DNA of 44,137 bases from Burkholderiales bacterium (lineage in GTDB: Bacteria > Pseudomonadota > Gammaproteobacteria > Burkholderiales > SG8-41). The position numbers were made by a program, and so were the translations under genes. This document shows positions 1 through 8,423 of this stretch, one piece after another. Numbering within the stretch: position 1 is the stretch's first letter; each line of letters opens with the position of its first letter. The notes beneath the pieces are model-generated. The model worked only from the letters and a program-made list of their open reading frames with translations. It was not told the DNA's origin and did not search any database. Location: assembly GCA_020854035.1 (NCBI GenBank), contig JADZGE010000073.1:1-44137 (forward strand), read 5' to 3'.

Positions 1-1
1 C

Positions 2-129
2 CAAGCGCACAACCAAAACGTTTTGCACTACATCACCGAGTCCACTGGGAGCCGACCCAGAGGAGAAACACGGACTTGCGTGCACTCGAACGCCCCCCAA
101 CCCCGCCGAAGTGTCAAACTTGGGTCAAA
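2..129 (+). repeat. Left copy of the terminal inverted repeat
   Basis: This 128 bp segment is the reverse complement of 44008-44134. The only difference I see is a run of six C here against five in the other copy. It contains a perfect 12 bp palindrome, CAAAACGTTTTG. Similarity stops abruptly on the inner side after GGGTCAAA. I see no transposase gene next to it. It could be the end of an insertion sequence, a MITE-like element or another dispersed repeat at which assembly stopped. The family is not recognised. Confidence 0.9.
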
Positions 130-985
130 AACGGAAGTTTACGCCGAGGCCCAGTCCGCCGAAGGCGATATCCTCGATCACCCGGTTCTTCCCCGGCTCG
201 TAGTAGAGGTAGCGGTACGCGAGCAGGACTTCGCCCCACTTCCAGGCGTAACCGACGCCCGCCATTCCCTGCCACGTGAGCTTCGAATCGCCCCCGCCGA
301 CATCGAGGTGGTAGGGCGCGAACCAGTTGGCCCCGCCGAGCTTCACGCGCCCCTTGACCCCCACGATGGCATCCCAGAGCCGGTCCGATTTGGTCACGCT
401 GCCGAACCGCGTGAGAGGCGTCGTTCCCGCCGGCCCGGTCACGTTCGCCGTGAGCTGCCAGGTGGTGGTCGCCTCGAGGTCGATATAGCGGATGCCGCCG
501 ATCACGTCGAGGGTGGCGCTGGAATCTTCGACCGCGGCGTAGCCGCCGGCGAGGGAGAAGATCGTGCCCTTGAAGTCGGTCTGCGTGCCGAGATTGAGCG
601 AGGTGTTGACGACGTTGACCGGTCCCGGTCCCGGGTTGAAATCCACGCTTTTCACGTGGCTCGTGTCGCCCGAGAGGTCGAGGTAAATCGCGTCGGCGAG
701 AACGGACCATCTGCCCTTGCGCGCCTCCCCGGAGAGCATCATTGCGAAATCCAGGCTCCCGATCAGCGTATCGGCGTCGACGCTCACGTTCGGCGACGCG
801 CCGCCCGCAGCGGGGGGACCGTAGCGCAGGGTGCCCTCCAGGCTGGGAAGCCAGAGGTAGGGCATGAGGGAAAACTTCCACTGATCGGCAGCGCCCTGGG
901 CGCTGGCGGCACCCGGCGCCAGGAGCACGCTCGCTACCGCCAGAGCTGCCAGCACGACCGCGTTTACGCATTGCCGAAGCTTCAT
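125..985 (-). CDS. Outer-membrane beta-barrel protein
   Basis: A 286-residue secreted protein, probably an eight-stranded-type outer-membrane barrel whose ligand is unknown. The start was chosen because AAGGAGG lies about 9 bases before this ATG; an ATG 13 codons upstream has no such site. Residues 1-29 form a signal peptide ending in ASAQ. The mature part alternates polar and hydrophobic residues (WKFSLMPYLWLPSL, then LAYRYLYYEPGKN) and ends in NFRF, the C-terminal aromatic signature of barrels handled by the BAM machinery. It lies 60 bp downstream of the sulfatase and is probably co-transcribed with it. Oddly, its stop codon TGA lies in the inner edge of the window-end repeat, so the repeat abuts or supplies the stop. 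No substrate can be inferred. Confidence 0.8.
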   Translation of the reverse strand: MKLRQCVNAVVLAALAVASVLLAPGAASAQGAADQWKFSLMPYLWLPSLEGTLRYGPPAAGGASPNVSVDADTLIGSLDFAMMLSGEARKGRWSVLADAIYLDLSGDTSHVKSVDFNPGPGPVNVVNTSLNLGTQTDFKGTIFSLAGGYAAVEDSSATLDVIGGIRYIDLEATTTWQLTANVTGPAGTTPLTRFGSVTKSDRLWDAIVGVKGRVKLGGANWFAPYHLDVGGGDSKLTWQGMAGVGYAWKWGEVLLAYRYLYYEPGKNRVIEDIAFGGLGLGVNFRF

Positions 986-1045
986 TCCCCTGCCTCCTTC
1001 ACTCGACCTGCATGCCATGTTCACCGTCCCCGCCCATGCGCGCGC

Positions 1046-2488
1046 TCAATCGTATCGAGTGTAGAACGCGTCCTCGTTGGGCAGCGCCGGCGCCCCGTGT
1101 GCCGCGCCCTTGACCGCCCCGAATGCATCCAGCAGGAACAGCGACTTCGCGCTTTCCCGGGCCAGTTCCTCGATCCGGTTCTGCAGCTCGGTTACCTTCT
1201 GAGGGTTCTTCCCGGCGAGGTTGGTCTTCTCCGAGGGGTCCTGCGCGAGGTTGAACAGCTCCAGAGAGGACGGCAGCGGCGTGCGCCAGACGAGCTTCCA
1301 GTCGCCCCGGCGCACGCCGCCGCGAAACGGCTCGATGTTGTAGACGACTTCCTGCCGCGGCGAGGGCTTGCCCGCGCCGAGGGTGGGCCACATGTCGAGC
1401 CCGTCGAGCGGCTTGCCCTTGTCGAGGCTCGCTCCGGCGAGCCCCGCCAGCGTCGGAAACATGTCCACGACGTGCATGATTTCCTTCACCTCGCCGGGCT
1501 TGATGCGGCCGGGCCAGTTGGCGAGCGCAATGACGCGCGTGCCGCCCTCGTACAGCATGCCCTTGCCCCCGCGATACGGGCCGTTGTCGGCCGGGAGCTT
1601 CAGCTTCGACACGTCGACGTCGCCCGAGAACATCGGGTTGACGTTCCCGCCGTTGTCGCTCATGAAAACGATCAACGTGTTCTCGCGCATCTTCTTCTTC
1701 TCCAGCGCGGCGACCACCTTGCCGATCTCGTCGTCCATGGACGAGATCATGGCCGCGTAGGCGCGCCGCGTCGGATCCTCGACATGCTGGTACCGGTCGA
1801 GATATTCCTTCGGTGCCTGGTACGGCGCATGCGGCGCGGTGAAGGCGAGATACAGGAAGAGTGGTGTTCTCGGATCGTGCTCCATGATCCGCGCGACCGC
1901 GTCCTTTCCCCACAACTGCGTTACGTAGCCCTCCTCCCTGACCGGCTGGTTGTTGCGATACCAGTCCCTCACCTTCATCGAGGAGTGCGTGAAGTAATCG
2001 ATCTCCCCCACCATGGCGCCGTAGTGGTAATCGAATCCGCGCTGGCGCGGCCAGAACTTGCGGTCGGCGTGCCCCAGGTGCCACTTGCCGATCATGACCG
2101 TACGGTAACCCGCCTCCTTCAGCGCCTGCGGCAGCAACCGCTCATCGGTCGGCAGGCCGTACTTGGCCGGAGTCGGAATGACGATCGTCTGCAATCCGTA
2201 ACGGAACGGGTAGCGGCCCGTCAGGAGCGCGGCCCGCGTCGGCGTGCACATGGGCTGGGCGTAGAACTGTTCCAGGCGCGCACCCTCCTGGGCGAGCCGG
2301 TCGATGCTCGGGGTCCCGATGTCCGAACCGTGAAAGCCGACATCCTTCCATCCCTGATCGTCGGACACGATGTAGACGATGTGCGGGCGCGGCGCCGGCT
2401 TGCGTTCGGCCGCCAGCGGCGCGCCACCCGCCACCATGACGACGATCGCGAGGCCGAGCCCCGTCACAAGTGAGCGTGCATTCATCAT
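1046..2488 (-). CDS. Periplasmic arylsulfatase-family sulfatase
   Basis: A 480-residue type I sulfatase that would hydrolyse sulfate esters in the periplasm. A signal peptide covers residues 1-27. The active-site signature CTPTRAALLTGRYP begins at Cys81, the cysteine that becomes formylglycine. Metal-ligand candidates are Asp43-Asp44 near the N-terminus and Asp278-Asn279 in MSDNGG. GKWHLGH (Lys135, His137) and TAPHAPY (His220) supply the usual sulfate-binding residues. Length is normal for the arylsulfatase A-like group. AAGGA lies 8 bases before the ATG. The formylglycine-generating enzyme it needs is not in this window. The barrel protein downstream might admit the substrate, but that is inference. 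The substrate could be an aryl, choline or sugar sulfate. Confidence 0.9.
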   Translation of the reverse strand: MMNARSLVTGLGLAIVVMVAGGAPLAAERKPAPRPHIVYIVSDDQGWKDVGFHGSDIGTPSIDRLAQEGARLEQFYAQPMCTPTRAALLTGRYPFRYGLQTIVIPTPAKYGLPTDERLLPQALKEAGYRTVMIGKWHLGHADRKFWPRQRGFDYHYGAMVGEIDYFTHSSMKVRDWYRNNQPVREEGYVTQLWGKDAVARIMEHDPRTPLFLYLAFTAPHAPYQAPKEYLDRYQHVEDPTRRAYAAMISSMDDEIGKVVAALEKKKMRENTLIVFMSDNGGNVNPMFSGDVDVSKLKLPADNGPYRGGKGMLYEGGTRVIALANWPGRIKPGEVKEIMHVVDMFPTLAGLAGASLDKGKPLDGLDMWPTLGAGKPSPRQEVVYNIEPFRGGVRRGDWKLVWRTPLPSSLELFNLAQDPSEKTNLAGKNPQKVTELQNRIEELARESAKSLFLLDAFGAVKGAAHGAPALPNEDAFYTRYD

Positions 2489-2670
2489 GTGGCATCCTTC
2501 GCTCGCCGGCAGGGTTCCCGCGGGATTCGGCAGGCCTGCGCGGCGTCCTGAACGGCGGCGCCAAGTATAGCCGACTCCACATGCGCATTCCGACTGCGAG
2601 ACGGCGCAATGCCCGAGGTCCCGTACCGCGTCGAGGCGGGAATGCAGTGGAAGCTCCGATTCCGTTCGGC

Positions 2671-5031
2671 TCAGCGCGCGCGCTCGAGCGCCGCGAGAAG
2701 ATCGCCCAAGGCCGCATCGTCCGGTGCGAGTGTGACGAGCGTGCGCGCATGTCCGAGCGCGGCCTCGCGCCGCCCCTGTTCCGACAGGTACTTCGTCAGC
2801 GCAATCAGCACGTCGCGTTCGACCGGGTTGCGACGGAGCACCTCCTCCAGCACCCGTACCGCCTCGCGCCCTCGCCCGCGATCGTGCAGGGCTACGGCAA
2901 GCACGTACTGGTAGCGGTCATTTTCCGGTGCAATCTTTACCGCCCGCGCGAGCGCCGCAAGCGCGGCGTCGTAGTGCCTGCGCCGGGCGTGCAGCAGTCC
3001 CAACGCGTGCCAGAGCTCGGCGCTCGCCCCCGCCCGGTCGAGTCCCTCGCGCAGCACGCGCTCGCCGGCGTCCTCGCTGCCACGCGCGCGGTGGAGGTCG
3101 GCGAGATTCACGTACGCGGGCGCGTAGTCCGGTGCCAGAGCGACGGCCGCCCGGTAGTGGCCTTCCGCGTCGTCCGCCCGTCCCTGCCGCAGCGCCAGCA
3201 ACCCGAGGTTGAGATGCGATTCGGGCCGTTCCGAGCCATGCTGCTGCGCCGTGGTGTATTCATCGAGCGCGCTGCGGCGCGCGTCGAGTTGCGCGGGTTC
3301 TAGGGCGCTGTCGGGCACGTCCGCCATCGCGAGACCCGCCGCCATGCGCACGGCACGCAGGGAATCGCCGAGGAGCGTGGCTCCGGGGCGAATCCGCTCG
3401 CCCGGCGCAAGCGCTTCGAGCGCTTCCGCCGCCGCCAGACGCAGCAACGGATCCGACGATCCAGCCGTGCGCTGCACGGCGAGCGCAGCCCCCGGAAACG
3501 GGTCGCGCGCGAGTTCACGCAGGGCGGTTGCGCGCGCGATGGCGGGCGCTGCCGCATCCGTCGCGAGCGCGGCGAGCAGCCGTCCCGCGTTCGGATGGTT
3601 GCGCCGCGCCGCGGCGAGCACCGGGGCATGGTTCTGGTGGCCCTTGCGCTCGCTGCCGTGCGCTGCCGCGATCGCGTCGGCCGCCCACCGGGCCGTCCTC
3701 TCCGCGTGACAGCCGTTGCACGCATTGGGCGTGCCGAGCGTGGCGGAGAGATCCGGCCGGGGAACGCGAAAGCCGTGGTCGCGCCGCGGGTCCACGACCA
3801 TGTAGTTCGTCGCCGGCATGTGGCATTCGACGCAGCTCGCCCCTTTCGAGCCGGGCTCGTGGAGATGGTGCGCCGTCACGGCGAACCGGTCCGCCGCGTG
3901 ACAGCCGAGGCACACCGAGTCGGGACGGGCGGCCCGCAGCTTCCCGGAATGGGGTTCGTGGCAATCGCCGCACGTCACCCCCCTCGCGTACATCCGGCTC
4001 TGCAGAAACGAGCCCCAGGTATAGACCTCCTCGCGCTGCTGGCCATCCGCGTGGTAGAGCGGCGCGGTGAGGAGCGACGGGGAATAATGGTCCAGGAACC
4101 GCTTGCCGGCGTGGTAGCCCTCGGCGAACTGGGCGCGGCGCGAGTGACACTGGGCGCAGACCTCGATTTCGCGCTCGCTCGCGCGGGGCACGCTGCGGAC
4201 CGAGCTGCCCGTGTGCGGGTCGATCGCCCAGCCCGCACCCCGCCGCTCGTCGAGACGGACCGTGAGTCCCGCCGCCGGGCCCTTGCCGCCGCGACGGGCC
4301 CATTCGATGTGCGCGGAACCCGGGCCGTGGCAGGACTCGCAGCCGACCGTCATTTCCTTCCACGTGGTGCGGTAGGCGCGCGCCTGCCCATCGTAGTTCT
4401 TCCGAACGTCCATCGAATGACAGTCCGCGCACATGAAATTCCAGTTGTGCTGGCGCCCCGTCCAGTGCAGCTCGTCGCGGTGGCCGATGCGCTCGCCCGG
4501 ATAGAGATGGAACCACTGTTTGCGCTCCGTATCCCAGGCGACGGACAGCGCCTGCAGCCGGCCGCCCGGCAATTCGAGGAGATACTGCTGCAGCGGTGCC
4601 ACGCCGAAGGTGAACTTCACCTCGAAATCCGCGAGATTGCCGCCGGGGCCGTCGGTGCGGACCATGAATCGGCCCTCGCGCCGGAAGAAGCGGGACGTGG
4701 TTCCCGCGTGGCGGAACTCGACATTCTCGAAGTCGCCCCGCACCGTCGCGCCGGAGGCGGCCTGCATCGCGCGCGCGTGCTGCGACTTGCCCCATGCCGC
4801 CGCCGGTTCCGCATGGCATGCGGCGCAGGCAGCGCTGCCGGCGAACGCGGCAGCCAGCGGGGCCGGAGGCGAACCGGCGCCGGTCTCGCGCGGCCACGTG
4901 CGCCACCCGAGCCACACCGCGGCCACGGCTGCGACGGCTACGACGAAAATCAGCAAGAACGCGCCCCGCCGTTGCAAACCGGCTGCCGCGGCCGCTCCGT
5001 CGGTTCGCGTTCGCCGCGCGCTCGCCTTCAC
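2671..5031 (-). CDS. Octaheme cytochrome c with HEAT-like and TPR repeats
   Basis: A 786-residue electron-transfer protein anchored by one N-terminal membrane segment (about residues 23-42). Eight CxxCH heme sites start at Cys69, 201, 231, 292, 354, 374, 400 and 438. An alpha-helical HEAT-like stretch follows (about 455-600), then several TPR units (about 610-786) with typical spacing. The start is GTG, preceded by AAGGCGTC; no in-frame ATG lies before the anchor. All hemes have the ordinary CxxCH motif and there is no CxxCK site as in NrfA, so nitrite reduction is not indicated. The gene sits 91 bp downstream of the Mo/W enzyme and may share its transcript. I know of no function for this architecture beyond electron transfer, with the TPR part as a docking surface. 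Confidence 0.85.
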   Translation of the reverse strand: MKASARRTRTDGAAAAAGLQRRGAFLLIFVVAVAAVAAVWLGWRTWPRETGAGSPPAPLAAAFAGSAACAACHAEPAAAWGKSQHARAMQAASGATVRGDFENVEFRHAGTTSRFFRREGRFMVRTDGPGGNLADFEVKFTFGVAPLQQYLLELPGGRLQALSVAWDTERKQWFHLYPGERIGHRDELHWTGRQHNWNFMCADCHSMDVRKNYDGQARAYRTTWKEMTVGCESCHGPGSAHIEWARRGGKGPAAGLTVRLDERRGAGWAIDPHTGSSVRSVPRASEREIEVCAQCHSRRAQFAEGYHAGKRFLDHYSPSLLTAPLYHADGQQREEVYTWGSFLQSRMYARGVTCGDCHEPHSGKLRAARPDSVCLGCHAADRFAVTAHHLHEPGSKGASCVECHMPATNYMVVDPRRDHGFRVPRPDLSATLGTPNACNGCHAERTARWAADAIAAAHGSERKGHQNHAPVLAAARRNHPNAGRLLAALATDAAAPAIARATALRELARDPFPGAALAVQRTAGSSDPLLRLAAAEALEALAPGERIRPGATLLGDSLRAVRMAAGLAMADVPDSALEPAQLDARRSALDEYTTAQQHGSERPESHLNLGLLALRQGRADDAEGHYRAAVALAPDYAPAYVNLADLHRARGSEDAGERVLREGLDRAGASAELWHALGLLHARRRHYDAALAALARAVKIAPENDRYQYVLAVALHDRGRGREAVRVLEEVLRRNPVERDVLIALTKYLSEQGRREAALGHARTLVTLAPDDAALGDLLAALERAR

Positions 5032-5122
5032 GACGCCTTCAAGGCCGGGCGGAGATCAGAGCCTCGCGCGGGCCGCCCGAGTCGCGTCGCCTCGTGCGGC
5101 GAACCCGGTCCGGCAGCGACCC

Positions 5123-7315
5123 TCAACCGGTGGCCACGAGGTCTTCGATTCCCGCCGGCGCCCGCGCGGCCCGCGGCAGGCGCATTTTCACGTCCTCCGG
5201 GTCGGCGCGCATCACCTTGCACGCCATGACTCTTGCCTCGGCGGAGCCCGTCACCGGGTCGTACTCCGGTCCGTAGGGCACGGCCACGTCCACGTTGAAC
5301 GTCGCCGCACCGTGGTCGGGGCCCTCCATCTCGGGATACCACCACCCCATGCCGGTCGCGACGATATCTTCGGGAATCTCGTCGGTGACGAACGCCTTCA
5401 GCAATACGCGCGGCATGCCAGGCTGCATCTCGACCCATGCCCAGTCGTGCCTGTCGATGCCGAGCCGCGCCGCGGTCGCGGGATGGATCCGCAGCTCCGG
5501 CGCGTCCTGGATTCTGCGCGCCCACGCAAATTCGCGAAAGCGCGAATGGTGGTAGGCCATGCTGCGAATCCCGGTGAGAAGGGTGAGATCGTATTCGCGA
5601 GCCCCGGGCCTGGCGTAGACCGGTTGCCGGTAGTCCGGCAGCGGGTCGAGACCGAGCGCGCGCAGGCGGCCCGGTGCGAGCTCGATCTTGCCGCTCGGCG
5701 TCCTGAAGCCGCGCGCGCGGTAGCTCTCGTAGCCGAACGGCATCTCGCAGAAGCCCCTCGCGCGAAGCTCGCGCCAGTCGACCGCCGTCTCCGCGAGAAG
5801 GTACTCGTTGAACTCGCGCTCGCTCTTCCACGGAATGAAATCGTGATCGAGCACTCCGCGCTCGCGCAGGACGGCGGCGAGGTCGATCGCGATCTGCATC
5901 CCGGTCCGCGCCTCGCCGCGGGGCTGCACGATGCGCTGGGTGATCGAAACGCAGGGGCCGTTCTGGTCGAGGAACACGTCTTCTTCCTCGAGCAGCGTGG
6001 TGCGCGGCAGAAAGAAATCCGCCAACTCGGCCGTGGGCGTCATCTGGTCCGACAGCACCACCAGCAGGTCGAGTTTCTTCAGCGCGGCGACCGTGTCGTG
6101 GATGTCGGGATACGTGCAGACGATGTTGTTCGCGACATACATCGCCCGCACGGGGTATGGTTCGCCCGTGTGGATCGCCCGCAGTACCGCCGGATTGTGG
6201 CAGGAGTTGAGCGAGCTCTCGGGACCGGCCCACAGCGGATAGGTTTCTCCGCCGAGTATCTTCGTCTCGATCTCGCGCGGCAGCCGGAAACGCGGATCCT
6301 CGCGGAAGTTGCCGCGCCATCCGCGAAGCTGCTTGCGCGGCCGGTTGGTGCCTTCGCGATCGAGGTTGGCGGTGATCGCAAGCAGCGCCTGGAATGCCAT
6401 GATCGTGGCGACACCGTTCGCCTGTGCGTCCACGCCGTGCCCGATCAGCATGGATCCCGGCCGCGTGGTCGCGAAAAGGCGCGCGGCCTCGACGATCGAT
6501 TCGGCCGCGACGCCCGTGATCTTCGCCGCGACGGCGGGCGGATACCTGGTGCAGCGCTCGCGCAACTCGCCGGCGCCCGTACACCATTGCTCGACGAACT
6601 CGCGGTCGAACAGGTTTTCGCCGAAGAGCACATGGATCATGGAGAGCGCGAGCGCCGCGTCCGTGCCCGGCTTCACGCGCAGCCAATGGTCGGCCAGCCG
6701 GGCGCTCTGCGAGCGGCGAGGATCGACCACGATCAGCCGCGCGCCGTTTGCCTTTGCGGCCTTCATGTGCATCCACTCGACGACGTGCGAATCCGATGGG
6801 CTTTCGCCGACGACGAGGATGACACGCGCCTTCGCGAGTTCGCTCCCGGGAAGGCCACCGGCGCCCGTGAGCATGGAGGCCGTGTACCGGCACCCGTGGC
6901 AGAGGTCCTGGTTGATCATGAAATTCGGCGAACCGAGGCTGCGCAGCAGGAGCCGGACCGCGATCGCCCTGCTCTGCTCGTGGTTCGACACGGCACCCGC
7001 AATCGACGGCCCGCCGTGAGTCCCCTTGATCTCGCCCAGCCGATCGGCGATCTCATCGAGGGCATGCTCCCACGAAACCGGCGCCCAGCGGCCTTCGCCG
7101 CGCGCGCCGAGTCGCCGCATCGGGCGCGTGATCCGCGCCGGGTGATCGAGCGCCGCGAGCGGCGCGTTCATGCCCTTCACGCAGAAGGCGCCCCGCGATC
7201 CGGGGTGCGCGGGGTTGCCCGTGATCCTGACGACCTTGCCGTCTTCGACGTGGACGAGCGCGCCGCACCGGACGGAGCACTCCGAGCAGGTGCTGGGAAT
7301 CACTTGTCTGGACAT
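5123..7315 (-). CDS. Mo/W bis-MGD enzyme, acetylene hydratase-like
   Basis: A 730-residue catalytic subunit of the DMSO reductase superfamily. Cys10, Cys13, Cys17 and Cys45 form the N-terminal [4Fe-4S] site. DLCHGCRYTASM (about residue 120) provides a likely cysteine ligand to Mo or W. The pterin-binding pattern includes VVDPRRSQSA, MTPTAELADFFLP and a C-terminal MoCo-binding domain from about residue 570. Remembered stretches of Pelobacter acetylene hydratase look similar in order and wording, such as SW-x2-ALDEIA, LGSPN and PYPV. No Tat signal is present, so the enzyme is probably cytoplasmic. The start has GAGAGGA upstream; the open frame continues further but without coding-like sequence. 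No FeS or membrane subunit lies beside it. Thiosulfate/polysulfide reductase-like or hydroxylase activity are alternatives. Confidence 0.85.
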   Translation of the reverse strand: MSRQVIPSTCSECSVRCGALVHVEDGKVVRITGNPAHPGSRGAFCVKGMNAPLAALDHPARITRPMRRLGARGEGRWAPVSWEHALDEIADRLGEIKGTHGGPSIAGAVSNHEQSRAIAVRLLLRSLGSPNFMINQDLCHGCRYTASMLTGAGGLPGSELAKARVILVVGESPSDSHVVEWMHMKAAKANGARLIVVDPRRSQSARLADHWLRVKPGTDAALALSMIHVLFGENLFDREFVEQWCTGAGELRERCTRYPPAVAAKITGVAAESIVEAARLFATTRPGSMLIGHGVDAQANGVATIMAFQALLAITANLDREGTNRPRKQLRGWRGNFREDPRFRLPREIETKILGGETYPLWAGPESSLNSCHNPAVLRAIHTGEPYPVRAMYVANNIVCTYPDIHDTVAALKKLDLLVVLSDQMTPTAELADFFLPRTTLLEEEDVFLDQNGPCVSITQRIVQPRGEARTGMQIAIDLAAVLRERGVLDHDFIPWKSEREFNEYLLAETAVDWRELRARGFCEMPFGYESYRARGFRTPSGKIELAPGRLRALGLDPLPDYRQPVYARPGAREYDLTLLTGIRSMAYHHSRFREFAWARRIQDAPELRIHPATAARLGIDRHDWAWVEMQPGMPRVLLKAFVTDEIPEDIVATGMGWWYPEMEGPDHGAATFNVDVAVPYGPEYDPVTGSAEARVMACKVMRADPEDVKMRLPRAARAPAGIEDLVATG

Positions 7316-7499
7316 CGTACAGTCCTCTCTCGAGAATTGGCCGACCGCCACGGATCGACGGTCAACCGGCCTGCGGCGTCGGGATCGCGCACCGCACCGT
7401 GACTCGGTTCCTCCGCGACCATTTGCGGCCCGCGGGCGCCCGTGCGCGTGGCGAACCGGACGGAGGTCGCACGTGCCCTTCCGCGCGCCGGCGGCAACA

Positions 7500-7883
7500 T
7501 CAGCGCTGCTCCGTGACCACCGCGACACCTTCGATTTCGACGCGTATCGCTGGAGCGAGCAGCGTGATCCCCACCGACGTGCTCGCCGAGGGCTCCGGGA
7601 ATTCGCCGAAGATCCGGTTCCGGACTTCGTTGTACCGGTCGTATTCGCGGATATCCGCGAGGAACGCGGTGATCTTCATGAGATCGCGCAGACTCGCGCC
7701 ATGCTCGCGCAGGAGCTGGTCCATCCTGCGGAAGATGATCCCGGTCTGTTCGGCGACATCGTAAGGCGCCTCGCCACCGGCTGTCATGCCGGACAGATAG
7801 ATGAACTTCGCGTTGGCGACCGAGACCGTTTTCACGCGCGAAAATTTCCCGCGCGGTGGCGGTATCTCCACTCCGGTGCTCAT
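7500..7883 (-). CDS. RidA/YjgF-family protein
   Basis: A 127-residue protein of the Rid family. Founding members hydrolyse reactive enamine/imine intermediates, while many relatives have other roles. The family fold shows in KFIYLSGMTAGG, in the helix with DLMKITAFLADI, and in the closing strand with Arg before VEIEGVAVV, the position of the catalytic Arg in RidA. GAAGGGAG lies about 8 bases before the chosen ATG. The open frame runs 66 codons further upstream but reads as low-complexity Arg/Ala, so it was excluded. It precedes the Mo/W enzyme by 184 bp in the same direction. Whether it acts with that enzyme is unknown. Confidence 0.85.
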   Translation of the reverse strand: MSTGVEIPPPRGKFSRVKTVSVANAKFIYLSGMTAGGEAPYDVAEQTGIIFRRMDQLLREHGASLRDLMKITAFLADIREYDRYNEVRNRIFGEFPEPSASTSVGITLLAPAIRVEIEGVAVVTEQR

Positions 7884-8423
7884 GCGTTCGGGCTCCCTTC
7901 GCGGGAACAAGGCGGATTCCGCAGGCGTGGGCAAGCCTGCGGGGGCAGCCGCCTCGCGCCGGGTGGAGGCTCCGCGTCCCGCTTGCCGGAGCCGCCGCCA
8001 GCAGTACACAGGATGCGGAGTCGTCGCACCGGACCGAATGCATGCTCCCCGCCCGCCGGCGTGCGCCGCGCCGGAAATCATAGAGCAATAGCCAGACCAC
8101 GGAAAGACCGGAAACGCATGAGATCATACGCGCGGCGAATGACACCGCCGCGCCCGCGCGCCTCGGGACGAAGGCGAAAGGCGTCCATCAGGCCACAACC
8201 ACGCAGCCTGCGGCCTGGCCTGGGTTTTCCGATCTGCCGGATAGTGGGTGTGCCGTGCCTGGGCAGCGCGCCATGCTGGGCGCGGCCAGCGGGCGCATTC
8301 CCGGCAAGGGCGGCGATGAGCAATCGCGGTTGCGCTCGATACTCGATTGTCTGGAACGCGGCGATATGCCGTTGGGCGATGCCCACCACACCACGCATCT
8401 CCTCGCCTGACACCTATTTTCGC
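7884..8423. other. Intergenic stretch with no convincing gene
   Basis: About 540 bp lie between the RidA gene and the SYLF-like gene. A stop-free plus-strand frame runs from 8084 to a TGA at 8413. Its last part, from an ATG at 8273, would encode about 46 residues with a plausible helix (DEQSRLRSILDCLERGD). There is no ribosome-binding site, and an equally long frame is open on the other strand, so I do not call it a gene. It could be a decayed gene remnant. No promoter with two recognisable boxes was found. Confidence 0.4.

Noticed and set aside
23..2473. Very long open frames antisense to the barrel protein and sulfatase, and similar ones across the window (for example 30897-33278 and 36706-40341 on the plus strand)
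   Set aside because: They are shadows of high-GC coding sequence: translations are Arg/Ala/Pro-rich without domains, while the opposite strand carries recognised families.
2565..2580. TATACT-like -10 box upstream of the sulfatase
   Set aside because: No recognisable -35 hexamer at 16-18 bases.
2671..5031. Octaheme cytochrome as a nitrite or hydroxylamine reductase
   Set aside because: All eight sites are CxxCH, there is no CxxCK active-site heme, and the C-terminus is repeat-rich.
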